A stretch of DNA of 64,000 nucleotides from the NCBI GenBank assembly GCA_000149225.2, contig CM000693.1:248001-312000 (forward strand), in the 5' to 3' direction. The notes beneath the pieces are model-generated. The model was not told where the DNA came from. It saw only the letters and a list, made by a program, of their open reading frames with translations, and searched no databases. Position 1 is the stretch's first letter; each line of letters starts with the position of its first letter. This stretch comes from Lachancea kluyveri NRRL Y-12651. Taxonomy: Eukaryota; Ascomycota; Saccharomycetes; Saccharomycetales; Saccharomycetaceae. Shown piece after piece: positions 29,202 through 40,419 of the stretch. A program made the position numbers and the translations under genes.

Positions 29202-31730
29202 ATGGTTGCTTTCACTGTTGACCAAATCCGTTCCTTGATGGACAAGGTTACGAACATTCGTAACATGTCCGTCATTGCCCACGTCGATCACGGTAAATCT
29301 ACCTTGACTGACTCCTTGGTCCAAAGAGCCGGTATTATTTCCGCTGCCAAGGCCGGTGAAGCCCGTTTCACCGATACCAGAAAGGATGAACAAGAAAGAG
29401 GTATTACCATCAAGTCTACCGCTATCTCTTTATTCTCTGAAATGAGCGATGATGACGTTAAGGACATCAAGCAAAAGACTGAAGGTAACTCTTTCTTGAT
29501 CAACTTGATCGACTCTCCAGGTCACGTTGACTTCTCTTCTGAAGTTACTGCTGCTTTGCGTGTTACTGACGGTGCTTTGGTTGTTGTCGACACCGTTGAA
29601 GGTGTCTGTGTTCAAACCGAAACTGTCTTGAGACAAGCTTTGGGTGAAAGAATTAAGCCAGTCGTCTGTGTTAACAAGGTCGACAGAGCTTTGTTGGAAT
29701 TGCAAGTTTCTAAGGAAGATTTGTATCAATCTTTTGCCAGAACCGTTGAATCCGTTAACGTTATCATCTCTACTTACGCTGACGAAGTTTTGGGTGACGT
29801 CCAAGTCTACCCATCCAAGGGTACTATTGCCTTTGGTTCCGGTTTGCACGGTTGGGCTTTCACCATCCGTCAATTCGCTAACAGATACTCCAAGAAGTTT
29901 GGTGTCGACAGAGAAAAGATGATGGAAAGATTGTGGGGTGACTCTTACTTCAACCCAAAGACTAAGAAGTGGACTAACAAGGAAACTGACACCGACGGTA
30001 AGCCATTGGAAAGAGCTTTCAACATGTTCGTTTTGGACCCAATCTTCAGATTGTTCTCTGCCATCATGAACTTTAAGAAGGATGAAATTCCAGTCTTGTT
30101 AGAAAAGTTGGAAATCAACTTGAAGGGTGAAGAAAAGGAATTGGAAGGTAAGGCTTTGTTGAAGATCGTTATGAGAAAGTTCTTGCCAGCTGCTGACGCT
30201 TTGTTGGAAATGATCATCATGCACTTGCCATCTCCAGTTACCGCTCAAAACTACAGAGCTGAACAATTGTACGAAGGTCCATCCGACGATCCAGCTTGCA
30301 TTGCTATCAAGAACTGTGACCCTAAGGCTGACTTGATGTTGTACGTCTCTAAAATGGTTCCAACCTCTGACAAGGGTAGATTCTACGCTTTCGGTAGAGT
30401 TTTCGCCGGTACTGTCAAGTCCGGTCAAAAGGTTAGAATCCAAGGTCCAAACTACATTCCAGGTAAGAAGGATGACTTGTTTATTAAGGCTGTTCAAAGA
30501 GCTGTTTTGATGATGGGTAGATTCGTCGAACCAATTGATGACTGTCCAGCCGGTAACATTGTCGGTTTGGTCGGTGTCGATCAATTCTTGTTGAAGACTG
30601 GTACTTTGACCACTTTCGAAGGTGCTCACAACATGAAGGTCATGAAGTTCTCTGTCTCTCCAGTTGTCCAGGTCGCTGTCGAAGTTAAGAACGCTAACGA
30701 CTTGCCAAAGTTGGTCGAAGGTTTGAAGAGATTGTCTAAGTCTGACCCATGTGTTTTGACTTACATGTCCGAATCTGGTGAACACATTGTTGCCGGTACC
30801 GGTGAATTGCACTTGGAAATTTGTTTGCAAGATTTGGAAAATGACCACGCTGGTATTCCATTGAAGATTTCTCCACCAGTTGTTGCTTACAGAGAAACCG
30901 TTGAAGGTGAATCTTCTCAAGTTGCTTTGTCCAAGTCTCCAAACAAGCATAACAGAATCTACTTGAAGGCTGAACCAATTGATGAAGAAGTTTCTTTGGC
31001 CATTGAAGCTGGTAAGATTAACCCAAGAGATGATTTCAAGGCCAGAGCCAGAGTCATGGCTGATGACTTCGGCTGGGATGTCACCGACGCCAGAAAGATC
31101 TGGTGTTTCGGTCCAGATGGTAACGGTCCAAACTTGGTCGTTGACCAAACTAAGGCTGTTCAATACTTGAACGAAATCAAGGATTCCGTCGTTGCTGCTT
31201 TCCAATGGGCTAGTAAGGAAGGTCCAATCTTCGGTGAACAAATGCGTTCCGTTAGAGTCAACATCTTGGATGTTACCTTGCATGCTGATGCTATCCACAG
31301 AGGTGGTGGTCAAATCATCCCAACTATGAGAAGAGCTACTTACGCCGGTTTCTTGTTGGCTGAACCAAAGATTCAAGAACCTGTTTTCTTGGTCGAAATT
31401 CAATGTCCAGAACAAGCTGTTGGTGGTATCTACTCCGTCTTGAACAGAAAGAGAGGTCAAGTCGTCTCTGAAGAACAAAGACCAGGTACTCCATTGTTTA
31501 CTGTCAAGGCTTACTTGCCAGTTAACGAATCTTTCGGTTTCACTGGTGAATTGAGACAAGCTACTGGTGGTCAAGCTTTCCCTCAAATGGTCTTCGACCA
31601 TTGGGCTACTTTGGGTACTGACCCATTGGACCCAACCACCAAGGCTGGTGAAATCGTTACTGCTGCTCGTAAGAGACACGGTATGAAGGAAGAAGTCCCA
31701 GGCTGGCAAGAATACTACGACAAGTTGTAA
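29202..31730 (+). CDS. EFT1: Translation elongation factor 2
   Basis: The 842-residue protein is almost identical in length and sequence to yeast eEF2, which catalyses GTP-dependent ribosomal translocation. The P-loop AHVDHGKST lies at residues 26-34, followed by effector DKVRTDE-like [16 protein letters not shown] and switch [12 protein letters not shown]. The diphthamide histidine lies in [15 protein letters not shown] (about residue 699). Codon use is extreme for the preferred yeast set, which explains a long stop-free frame on the opposite strand. Only one copy is seen, at the point where S. cerevisiae EFT1 (XV) and EFT2 (IV) both map; the symbol is therefore shared between the two ohnologs. 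Confidence 0.98.
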
Positions 31731-32079
31731 GGGGTATAATCCTGCTCCATTATTTACTCTTTGTCGTGACTTTAATGTATTAATTTTTGTTAATGTTTGT
31801 AGATTTTTTTCATTCTCCTTAGTTACATAACTGTATGCAATAAAGGCTCTATCCTATCATATTAAAACAAAAGCTTTGCAAATAGCCGAATTAAGTGAAA
31901 TTGGCCTACCCCGATTGTTCTGTCTGTTTAACGATGTAGCTTTCTTTCATCACATATAACTGAACCGTAAGGTTTCTCAAAAAGCTTTACCCGCCACACG
32001 GCGCGTTAAAAAAAACAGTACAAACACAAGCAGAAAGTGTGAGAATCACAAAAGTAAATACTGGTTAACATCCATTGTG
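31731..32079. promoter_or_regulatory. EFT-MUS81 spacer with Reb1-type site
   Basis: A 349 bp spacer between tandem genes. It has a TTACCCG Reb1-type element at 31987-31993, some 90 bp before the MUS81 ATG. No gene. Confidence 0.45.
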
Positions 32080-34002
32080 ATGTCTTTACCAAGCAACCTC
32101 AAACCGCTTTATGAAGAATGGTTACAAGAAGAGATTGTGAGGGTTGGCCCAAAGCAGGAGCGCCTTGCGATGGTTTACAGCAAGGCTTTGGACAATCTAC
32201 GTTCACATGAAGGTACTCTATTTCATCCAAACGATTTATTGAAGGTGAAAGGGATTGGCAATGCAATCAAAAACAGCTTAAAAGGAAAGCTATCTAAGTA
32301 TTGCATGGAGAATGGGTTGAAAGAGCCACATGATCCTCTATATCTATGCACTAACGAATCTAGTAAAAGAGGTAAAACCAGATTGCGTTCTTTGGAAAAG
32401 GATATAGATGAGGAAGGGAACCCCAACAAGAAACAACGGAAAAAGAGGGCTTATATCCCAAAGAAAAGATCAGGCGCTTATGCTATACTGCTAGCGTTAC
32501 TTGAAACAGATGCAAAAAAACGCGGCATGACCAAAGATGAAGTTGTTAGCGTTGCTCACAAATTCTCCGATACAAATTTTGTATCCAACGCCTCAACGAA
32601 AGAGTTTTACAGTGCGTGGAATTCAGTGAAAACTTTAATAGATCGCAGCTTGGTGCTAGAGGATGGTAGACCTAAAAGGTATTTTTTGTCAGATGAAGGT
32701 GAGCAGCTGGCGGAAACGTTGAAGAAAATGGATAATATCTTATTTGCTAACGAAGACGAGTACCAGAGAAGAAAACAGAAACAGCAAGGAGGTGTTGCCG
32801 ATGTAAACAATTCAGTAGATGACCTTGATGAATTTTCTGCAAACTTGAGTGAGCTAATGAAGCACACCTATGAGCCGCGTCAAATTTCAAGAAGAGATAT
32901 GAATACAGCAACGGGCGATACACCTAAAAATTTGAGTAGTATGCTTCAACGCACACATACAATTGCTATTTCTTCACCCTCTGATGCGACGATAATTAGC
33001 AATAATCCTACGGCATCTGCCACAGTAATACCCGCACCCCGAAGCCATGCTCCACTAAGAGGTACGAAAGACCAGGTCATTAGAGCCAGATGGAATAATA
33101 CAAGCTATGAACTCTGGGAACCATGCACGTATGATGTAATACTTATATTAGACCACAGAGAAGTTAGATCACGGAGAGAGCGTGAGTTTTTTGCTAACGC
33201 TCTTACCCAAAAGGGAGTGAAAGCTGAAGTTAGGCAGCTATCTCTCAGCGATATGTTATGGGTGGCCCGTCATAAGATTACTAAAAAAGAATGTGTTTTG
33301 AATTTTATGCTAGAGAGGAAAAGATTAGACGATTTTGCAATGAGTATTATGGATAATAGATTTATGGAGCAGAAGAACAGATTAAAAAAAACTGGTTGCA
33401 AGAATATTTACTATTTAATCGAAGAAACTACTGGCACTGATGTGAGTAAAATGGCGGAGGCAATGAAAACCTCAGTATGGATGACAATGATCTATAATGA
33501 TTTCCATGTCAAGAGGACCAAAAACTCAGATGAGACCGTGGAATGGCTATCCAGTATGACAGGAGTTATCCAAAATCACTACCAAAATTTCAAGTTATTG
33601 GTTTTATGTCCCCGTAATTTGAAAGGTCAAGATGATTATAAGGCTACCTTAGACGACTTTCGAAACCAGTTTGAGCGCCAAATGCCATTACCCACAAAAA
33701 TCGAGTGCTGCCATAGATTCGACTGTTTTCAGGAAGTTTTAGGCAAAAATACCTTAATGACTGTCAAAGAGTTATACTTACGTGCGTTAATGCTCAACAG
33801 GGGTGTCTCATTAGAGAAGGCCGTGTCAATCCAAAGTAAGTATCCCACCCTTAAATCGCTAATTACGGCATACAAAAAATGCCCATCCGAGGCAGAAGCT
33901 AAAATGATGATATGCAGTTCACTAAAAGACGCACCAGGCAATAGAAAAATCGGTAAAGCCTTGTCTGAAACCTTATACAAAACATTCGGTTATAGTACTT
34001 AG
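32080..34002 (+). CDS. MUS81: Structure-specific endonuclease subunit Mus81
   Basis: The 640-residue protein (S. cerevisiae 632) is the catalytic partner of Mms4 in cutting branched DNA at stalled forks and recombination intermediates in the nucleus. An N-terminal helix-hairpin-helix (LKVKGIGNAIKNSLKGKLSKY) is followed by a winged-helix-like segment, then the XPF-family nuclease with DHREVRSRRE and the catalytic ERKRLDD at 412-418, and a C-terminal tandem HhH. The ATG at 32080 is used (the codon before it is GTG). Position after EFT matches YDR386W. Confidence 0.95.
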   Translation: MSLPSNLKPLYEEWLQEEIVRVGPKQERLAMVYSKALDNLRSHEGTLFHPNDLLKVKGIGNAIKNSLKGKLSKYCMENGLKEPHDPLYLCTNESSKRGKTRLRSLEKDIDEEGNPNKKQRKKRAYIPKKRSGAYAILLALLETDAKKRGMTKDEVVSVAHKFSDTNFVSNASTKEFYSAWNSVKTLIDRSLVLEDGRPKRYFLSDEGEQLAETLKKMDNILFANEDEYQRRKQKQQGGVADVNNSVDDLDEFSANLSELMKHTYEPRQISRRDMNTATGDTPKNLSSMLQRTHTIAISSPSDATIISNNPTASATVIPAPRSHAPLRGTKDQVIRARWNNTSYELWEPCTYDVILILDHREVRSRREREFFANALTQKGVKAEVRQLSLSDMLWVARHKITKKECVLNFMLERKRLDDFAMSIMDNRFMEQKNRLKKTGCKNIYYLIEETTGTDVSKMAEAMKTSVWMTMIYNDFHVKRTKNSDETVEWLSSMTGVIQNHYQNFKLLVLCPRNLKGQDDYKATLDDFRNQFERQMPLPTKIECCHRFDCFQEVLGKNTLMTVKELYLRALMLNRGVSLEKAVSIQSKYPTLKSLITAYKKCPSEAEAKMMICSSLKDAPGNRKIGKALSETLYKTFGYST

Positions 34003-34033
34003 TTAAAGAGAAATAAATGCTGTTACTTGATGC

Positions 34034-35647
34034 TCATGAATGATAATTTCTATAGACGTAATGGACATCGATTCCGTTTTCAAATACTTTTCCAATCTCC
34101 TCTAATGATAAACCTTTCACTTCCGGGTACCAAAAATACACAAAAAACCAGTTTAATACCGTAAAGCCTGCAAATACTAACATTGTGTTTTCATTTCCAA
34201 TAGAGTCCATCACCGTTAAATAACTCACCGAAACCAGACTATTTGTCAACCAATTGGTGCAGGATATACACGAGGCTCCAAAGGACCTCCTGTTGAGGGG
34301 TAAAAACTCAACACTAATCCACGGAACAGCTCCCATGCCTGATGCGTAGGCTGCTACGTACACCATTACCGAAGTAAGTAATAGTGCAAGGTTGTTATAT
34401 TCAAATCCAATACTGCAGAGTAAGAGCCCTACAGTCATAATCCATGTAGTGTTTAGTACCATAGCTCTCCGCCCACAACGGTCAATGAGCCTCATAGCGA
34501 CAATAGTAAATACGAAGTTCGTAACCGCGACAACTATCGCAGGAAGTAAGGGGTCTTGAACGTTTAGATCAGAAAATATTGTCGCAGAATAATACATGAA
34601 CGCATTAAAACCAATAATTTGCTGGAAAAACATAAGCGTACAACCAACAAACAAAGCTCTTTTAGTTCTTGCTTCCATGCGGTGATGACGTTTTGTGGGC
34701 ACAATGGCACTAGACGAAACGACGCTTGACCTCGGTGAGCTAACATCCTGATGCGGGAGTAAGAAGCGTTGTAAACTAACCATACTAGGTCTTTTAAATA
34801 CTGAGTTGTTACGACTCAACAGCGGTTCCTCTTCATCAATATACTTCCGTAGCTTGGTCAAATCATAAACCATTTTCCTCAATTTATTTTGAACCTGTTG
34901 CTCTGTTGCACTAGGGTAAATCATCATTAAGGCATGCTCTGCTTCTTTCATTTTACCTTTGGTGATAAGTAGTCTAGGCGATTCGGGAATAAAGTCCAAC
35001 AGTAGGATAAATATAACTGCAGGAATAGCACTGACACCAAATAAATATCTCCAGGCTTGTGTTTGCTTTGAAATTAAAAATAGAGAGATACAATAGGCGA
35101 TGACCTGACCACCAGTGATCGCAATTGAATTTAAAGTTAGCATAACACCTCTAATTTTCGTTGGTGATATTTCACTTAAATAGACTGGGATACACTGTGC
35201 AGCAATGCCAATAGCGACACCAACGATAGATCTTCCAAAGACTAGCATATGAATACTATTACTCAGTGCCATTATTATTGCAGCAACAGCAAATATCGTG
35301 CAACAGAACGCTAGAGTATACTTTCTGCCCCAATGATCTGCTGTTGGAAAAGCTAGTAGCGAGCCGAAGAAAGAACCGGCTGATGTAATACTAGTAATTA
35401 ATTCCTTTTGAAAATTCGTGAGCTCTGTCAACTGCAAGTCTTGTGGCTTTAAAGAAATGAGTACCCCAGAGATGACACCTGTGTCATAACCAAAGAGTAA
35501 GCCACCAATTGTAGCTAAGCTAAATACTGTACCTGTTCTCCACGTTAAAGGATAAGGTTGCTGTTCGATGTCATTTTCTGTTGTAGTGGTCGATTGCGAG
35601 AAGCTAGAATACAAGTCTGAGTATACGTCTTCTGTGTCCTGCGACAT
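34034..35647 (-). CDS. CIN10: Cin10-like sugar/inositol-type MFS transporter
   Basis: The 537-residue membrane protein belongs to the sugar-porter MFS family. It has GYDTGVISG at residues 53-61, the inter-helix signatures GRSIVGVAIGIAAQCIPVYL and PESPRLLITKGK, and RLIDRCGRR in the second half; a long loop (residues about 265-325) precedes the seventh helix. S. cerevisiae YDR387C/CIN10 is about 555 residues and related to Itr1/Itr2; its substrate is unknown. Only 31 bp separate its end from the MUS81 stop. ATG at 35647. Confidence 0.9.
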   Translation of the reverse strand: MSQDTEDVYSDLYSSFSQSTTTTENDIEQQPYPLTWRTGTVFSLATIGGLLFGYDTGVISGVLISLKPQDLQLTELTNFQKELITSITSAGSFFGSLLAFPTADHWGRKYTLAFCCTIFAVAAIIMALSNSIHMLVFGRSIVGVAIGIAAQCIPVYLSEISPTKIRGVMLTLNSIAITGGQVIAYCISLFLISKQTQAWRYLFGVSAIPAVIFILLLDFIPESPRLLITKGKMKEAEHALMMIYPSATEQQVQNKLRKMVYDLTKLRKYIDEEEPLLSRNNSVFKRPSMVSLQRFLLPHQDVSSPRSSVVSSSAIVPTKRHHRMEARTKRALFVGCTLMFFQQIIGFNAFMYYSATIFSDLNVQDPLLPAIVVAVTNFVFTIVAMRLIDRCGRRAMVLNTTWIMTVGLLLCSIGFEYNNLALLLTSVMVYVAAYASGMGAVPWISVEFLPLNRRSFGASCISCTNWLTNSLVSVSYLTVMDSIGNENTMLVFAGFTVLNWFFVYFWYPEVKGLSLEEIGKVFENGIDVHYVYRNYHS

Positions 35648-36008
35648 AGCATCGAACCTGCTGTTCTTGTTGCCGGAAAAGGTGCTTTGAGAAAGCTACA
35701 CAAAAATGCAATCACCACGACAATAAGAGTAGAATTTCATGTTGTAAGGAACAAGTAGAAGATTAATGAAGTGAGGGTATAAGTTGTACTAAAATGTGAA
35801 ACGGATACGTATAAGTGTTTACAAAGTCGATTGCCTCGTGAACTATGCATAGTAGCAGCATGTACTGATTCATATTTGCTGTCGTTGTTTCTCACAGCCT
35901 TTCCCAACAACGGGGCTTCCTTGAAAAAAAAAAAGTCATCCTGAAAAGGGGCTCTCGGTCAACCTTAGCAAACAACAAGAGATCATAATAAGAGTAAGCA
36001 CATCCATT
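35648..36008. other. CIN10-RVS167 divergent spacer
   Basis: 361 bp with no further gene; an A11 run lies near 35924-35934. No regulatory motif convinces me. Confidence 0.4.
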
Positions 36009-37415
36009 ATGAGTTTTAAAGGCTTCACGAAGGCTGTAACTAGAGCACCACAGAATTTCCGTCAAAAGTTTAACATGGGCCAGCAAACGCAGGACCCTGT
36101 ATACCAAGACGCGGAACGTCGTTTTAAGGAGTTGGAAGAAGAAACAAAGAAGTTGAGCGAAGAGTCTAAACGTTACTTCACCGCAGTTAACGGGATGCTA
36201 AAACATCAGATTGGCTTTTCAAAGGCCATAGAGGAAATTTTCAAACCTATCAGTGGTAAGATGAGTGACCCTAACGCTGCTATCCCCGAAGATAATCCTG
36301 ATGGGATTGAAGCAAGTGAACAATACAGAGCCATTGTCGCAGAGCTGCAAACTACTTTAAAGCCTGATTTAGAGCTAATTGAGGAAAAAATCGTCAAGCC
36401 TGCTCAAGAGCTTTTGAAAATCATTGATCACATTCGTAAAATGGCTACCAAAAGAAACCACAAGCAACTGGACTTGGACAGGCACATGAACACCTATAAC
36501 AAATACGAGACAAAGAAGGAACCTACTCCAAAAGATGAAGAAAGACTGTACAAGGCTCAGGCCCAACTTGAAGTTGCTCAACAGGAGTATGACTACTATA
36601 ATGACATGTTGAAAAATGAATTGCCTCTTTTGTTCCAGATGGAAGCAGACTTTGTCAAGCCTTTGTTCGTGTCCTTCTACTACATGCAGTTGAACATCTT
36701 TTACACGTTGTACAACAGGATGCAAGACATGAAAATTCCTTATTTCGACTTGAATAGTGACATCATTGAGGCGTTTCAAGCCAAGAGAGGTAACATTGAG
36801 GAACAAACCGATGCCTTGACAATCACACATTTCAAAATCGGTTACTCTAAGGCAAAACTGGAGATGACCAGAAGACGCTATGGAGCTACGTCTCCCGTTG
36901 GCAGCAGCACACCAACATCTCCAGTAAGTGGCACTCCCTCCTATGGCCAAGCCGCCGCCATCCCAGCATACGGCCAAGCCTCTACTACTCCTGCGTATGG
37001 CCAACTTGGATCCGCCTCCGCTGTTGCTTCTCCAGCCCCAGCATACGGCCAGCCACAGGCCCAATACGGCCAGCCACAGGCCCAATACGGCCAGCCACAG
37101 GCCCAATACGGCCAGCCACAGGCCCATGATGCACAATCAGCATACTCCCAACCTCCTGCTTATTCGTCATCTGACGCTTCCGCTTTTGGCGGGTCTACTT
37201 ATACCCCTCCAACCACTGGTCTACAGCCAGGGGTGGAGACTGTGACTGCTTTGTACGACTATCAGGCTCAAGCCGAAGGTGATTTGACTTTCCCTGTTGG
37301 TGCCATCATTGAGGTAGTCGAACGCACTACTGACACCAACGGTTGGTGGACTGGTAGGTACAATGGCCAGCAGGGTGTTTTCCCAGGAAATTACGTCCAA
37401 ATCAACAAGCAATAA
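36009..37415 (+). CDS. RVS167: Amphiphysin-type BAR-SH3 protein Rvs167
   Basis: The 468-residue protein (S. cerevisiae 482) has an N-terminal BAR domain ([17 protein letters not shown] onward, to about residue 255), a Gly/Pro/Ala-rich central region, and a C-terminal SH3 domain (residues ~410-466; [25 protein letters not shown]). It acts with Rvs161 at cortical actin patches in vesicle scission. The central region holds four 21-bp tandem repeats encoding QYGQPQA. Position matches YDR388W. Confidence 0.96.
   Translation: MSFKGFTKAVTRAPQNFRQKFNMGQQTQDPVYQDAERRFKELEEETKKLSEESKRYFTAVNGMLKHQIGFSKAIEEIFKPISGKMSDPNAAIPEDNPDGIEASEQYRAIVAELQTTLKPDLELIEEKIVKPAQELLKIIDHIRKMATKRNHKQLDLDRHMNTYNKYETKKEPTPKDEERLYKAQAQLEVAQQEYDYYNDMLKNELPLLFQMEADFVKPLFVSFYYMQLNIFYTLYNRMQDMKIPYFDLNSDIIEAFQAKRGNIEEQTDALTITHFKIGYSKAKLEMTRRRYGATSPVGSSTPTSPVSGTPSYGQAAAIPAYGQASTTPAYGQLGSASAVASPAPAYGQPQAQYGQPQAQYGQPQAQYGQPQAHDAQSAYSQPPAYSSSDASAFGGSTYTPPTTGLQPGVETVTALYDYQAQAEGDLTFPVGAIIEVVERTTDTNGWWTGRYNGQQGVFPGNYVQINKQ
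37044..37125 (+). repeat. Coding minisatellite in RVS167 (21 bp x ~3.9)
   Basis: Four near-perfect direct copies of a 21-bp unit starting TACGGCCAGCCACAGGCC encode YGQPQAQ heptads in the GPA-rich linker. The copies are identical by eye, suggesting recent expansion or homogenisation. Confidence 0.9.
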
Positions 37416-38255
37416 AAAGACTTATTTGCTTGCTTACGGACTGGAAAGAAACTGCTGTCCTCTTCCTGATTATCAACTTGTACTTTTCTTTCTTCCAGGA
37501 ATATTTTATAACTAATTATGTACCGTGTCTATGAGCAACGTGGATCTTTTCATCCAATTTGTCCACATAAAGCCGGGAGTGACAGTGAACGAGACTTGCA
37601 AGTAAAAAGATAGCTGCGTAACACTGGAGAATGCGAGCCTTCTGGTCTCAGAAATGATAAAGTTTCTATGGTGGTAACCACTAAGCTCTGTTCAGTAGCA
37701 AAGTTCTGATGGAAGAATCAGCTTGGCATATGCCAAGGCTATTAGCCTCACGTAGCGAGTATACTGTCTCCTAGTAGCACCAGTATCCCGCTACGAGAGT
37801 CTGCCAGATCCTCATCAAGTATCTCTCATATGCATTCCTTTTTAGTATTCAATTATTTAATCACATTGTAGTGTCAGCATACTCGCATTGCATATTGAAT
37901 GAAGGTTAAACATGGAAAAACCTTGTTTTGTTCAAATGAGGATTACCTCAACAATGCCATCATTGATGAGCATACTCTATTTGTATCATTTGTAACGGGA
38001 GGGGGCGCAAAAAGAAAGAGCCAGCGATTTTACCCTAGACGTCTTTTACCATCTACTTAGGTCCACAAAAAGGCGAGAGAAAAGTATCTTTGAGGGTTAG
38101 AGAACCAAGAAACGTTAAGTGCTGACCAATTTTACGTGGTACTGTTATTTACCGTATTCATACTCACTTCCTCGTTTTCCTTATTTCCCTATTCTTTTGA
38201 TAATTACCTCTTTTGCTTTTTCTGTCTGTTGGGAAAATTACACGAACATACAGTT
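37416..38255. other. RVS167-SAC7 intergenic region with inverted repeats
   Basis: 840 bp between tandem genes. It contains a 16-bp perfect palindrome at 37722-37737 and an imperfect stem at 37751-37795 (CGTAGCG...CGCTACG and ATACTG...CAGTAT). No known RNA is recognised. In-frame codons upstream of the SAC7 ATG continue to 38136 but lack an ATG. Confidence 0.5.
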
Positions 38256-40139
38256 ATGGATTCTCAACGAAGCACAACCTCTTCGCCTTCAAAAAACCAG
38301 TTAACCTCCTGGTGGAAACAATTTAAAAATGGTCCAAAGAGCATATCTACCGATTCGTTAAGCGTCAACAATCACAATAGAACGAGATCAAGAGCGCGTT
38401 CCTCAAATACTTTGGTTAGAAACATTAGTCACGACGGTATTGAAAATGGAAGCGCAAACTTAAATCCGGTATCTGATGAATATCGTTCCTACAGGGACTC
38501 GTTCTTATCGAATAGGCATGATTTCACGGGGCGAGTTTTTGGCGTTTCTCTACAAGAATCTTTGAGCGCTGCAAGTGCAGAGGTTATTGTACAGAGCGAG
38601 TTGGCGAGTTTCGGACGCATACCCATAGTTGTTGCGAAATGTGGTGCTTTTTTGAAAAGCAAGGGCTTACAATCTTCAGGTATTTTCCGTATTGCCGGTA
38701 ACAACAAGCGTGTTAAAGAGTTGCAATATATTTTTTCTAGCCCACCCCATTACGGAACCAAGTTCAGCAATTGGGATGAATTCACAGTACACGATGCAGC
38801 TTCGGTATTGAGACGCTACTTAAACAATCTATCAGAGCCCTTAATTCCACTAGATCTTTACGAACAATTCAGAGAGCCCTTAAAGAGTAGGCCCAGAATA
38901 CTGAAGCATATGATACGTACTGGAGTTGATGTTTCTCAAGAACAAGAAAATGCTCCCCCACATTCTGATGTACAGAAAGATATCGCGAATGGCGTAGAAG
39001 ATGCCGAAAATGATGGGGACGGTGAAGAAGAGTACGAAGTAGCTATCAGAAGGCGGAAGAAGTTGCTACGCCACAAGAAAAGGCTAACCAGAGACATCCG
39101 TGTAGCAATTAAAGAATATGAGGAGCTTTTTGTATCCTTGTCAAATGATTCCAAACAGTTGCTAGTGTATCTATTAGATCTGTTGAGTTTATTCGCTCAA
39201 CAATCCGATGCAAACTTAATGACAGCTAGGAATTTGGCTGCTATCTTTCAACCGTCTATTTTATCTCACCCACGCCATGACATGGATCCCAAGGAGTATG
39301 AATTATCAAGGCTAGTGGTAGAATTTCTAATAGACTACTCTTACAAATTATTGCCCCACTTACTAAAGCTGACTAAAAATGAGCAGTCTGCCATAAAAAA
39401 AGAACGGGCAGAAGAAGTGAAAAATGAACAGACTCCGGAACAGAACCATTCGCAGTCTATTGTTATCAATGATGGTGATGAAGAGAAAAATCTAAGCAAG
39501 GATCCAGTTACTGATGTACCCGTTACGGCTACACAACAAGCTTTACCAACACATGCTATGAAGTATTTAACTCCACCCGGCCCGTCTTTCTTAGAAGGCT
39601 CATCCGGTTCACAGAAACTACAAGTGCCGATTAAAGTAAAAAGGAGGCCACATAGTAAATCCCTAAATTCGGCACCAAATCCTCCCGATATGATTACTGG
39701 AACTTTACGGAATTCTAGAAAAAGGCCGCCGTGGCTACACAGGACAATGGTATCGAGTGATACAGGGGATTTTACTGCGACCGAAGAAGAAGAAGACGAT
39801 GATGAAGGTAGCATAAATCATGCACAGACTTACTCACCATTAAGCGCAAACTCTGGCTCGATACCGAAGACATCACAATTTTTGGCGGTACCTCCACCAC
39901 ACGTTAGTAGAAGTTTGAGTGGAAACAGTGTGCTTTCATCTGGTAGTACCCGGCCCCTGTCACAAATTCTGAACAAGTCCATTGAAGAGCTAACCTCTAG
40001 TTTAGGACTAAGAAAGAACAACAATATCACATCACCTATTCCGACCGACGATGAGGATGAACGGAAATCCAGATCGAGAAACCGTGATTCTTGGTTTCAA
40101 AGATTGAGAAGTCGCTCAAGATCACTGAATGGCGAGTAA
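38256..40139 (+). CDS. SAC7: Rho GTPase-activating protein Sac7
   Basis: The 627-residue protein (S. cerevisiae Sac7 654; its ohnolog Bag7 409) starts at the ATG 38256 (MDSQRSTTSSPS). The RhoGAP domain begins at VFGVSLQESLSAASAE and carries the arginine finger in SGIFRIAGNN (R145), then LRRYLNNLSEPLIP and NLAAIFQPSIL. It has a charged insert (about residues 225-280) and a long Ser-rich C-terminus ending in RSRNRDSWFQRLRSRSRS. It downregulates Rho1 in cell-wall integrity and actin control. Length favours SAC7 over BAG7. Confidence 0.93.
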   Translation: MDSQRSTTSSPSKNQLTSWWKQFKNGPKSISTDSLSVNNHNRTRSRARSSNTLVRNISHDGIENGSANLNPVSDEYRSYRDSFLSNRHDFTGRVFGVSLQESLSAASAEVIVQSELASFGRIPIVVAKCGAFLKSKGLQSSGIFRIAGNNKRVKELQYIFSSPPHYGTKFSNWDEFTVHDAASVLRRYLNNLSEPLIPLDLYEQFREPLKSRPRILKHMIRTGVDVSQEQENAPPHSDVQKDIANGVEDAENDGDGEEEYEVAIRRRKKLLRHKKRLTRDIRVAIKEYEELFVSLSNDSKQLLVYLLDLLSLFAQQSDANLMTARNLAAIFQPSILSHPRHDMDPKEYELSRLVVEFLIDYSYKLLPHLLKLTKNEQSAIKKERAEEVKNEQTPEQNHSQSIVINDGDEEKNLSKDPVTDVPVTATQQALPTHAMKYLTPPGPSFLEGSSGSQKLQVPIKVKRRPHSKSLNSAPNPPDMITGTLRNSRKRPPWLHRTMVSSDTGDFTATEEEEDDDEGSINHAQTYSPLSANSGSIPKTSQFLAVPPPHVSRSLSGNSVLSSGSTRPLSQILNKSIEELTSSLGLRKNNNITSPIPTDDEDERKSRSRNRDSWFQRLRSRSRSLNGE

Positions 40140-40175
40140 CAAAATGCACAACTTTATTTTCTCTTGTAATTATCT

Positions 40176-40183
<8 letters not shown>

Positions 40184-40226
<43 letters not shown>
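40184..40226. repeat. Poly(dT) tract of 43 bases
   Basis: An uninterrupted T43 run lies in the convergent spacer between SAC7 and UBA2. It is the longest homopolymer of the window. Confidence 0.85.
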
Positions 40227-40227
<1 letters not shown>

Positions 40228-40419
40228 TGTGTATGTGCATACCACCCTGAAGATATTCGACTTCAATTTCTCTCTAACAATATAAACGTTACCACGACTA
40301 ACCGCTATTTAGAGTGACAGCTTTACATATACATCTGGCTATCTTTTACACACTGTTTATTTTTCCTTTGTCAACTATTCTCAACGCTTTTCTTGAATTT
40401 AATTTCTACCTGAATAAAG

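Noticed and set aside
30099-31709. 536-codon stop-free frame opposite EFT, starting with an alternative or ATG codon
   Set aside because: It is a shadow of the extreme codon bias of eEF2, has no family signature and is fully antisense to a conserved gene.
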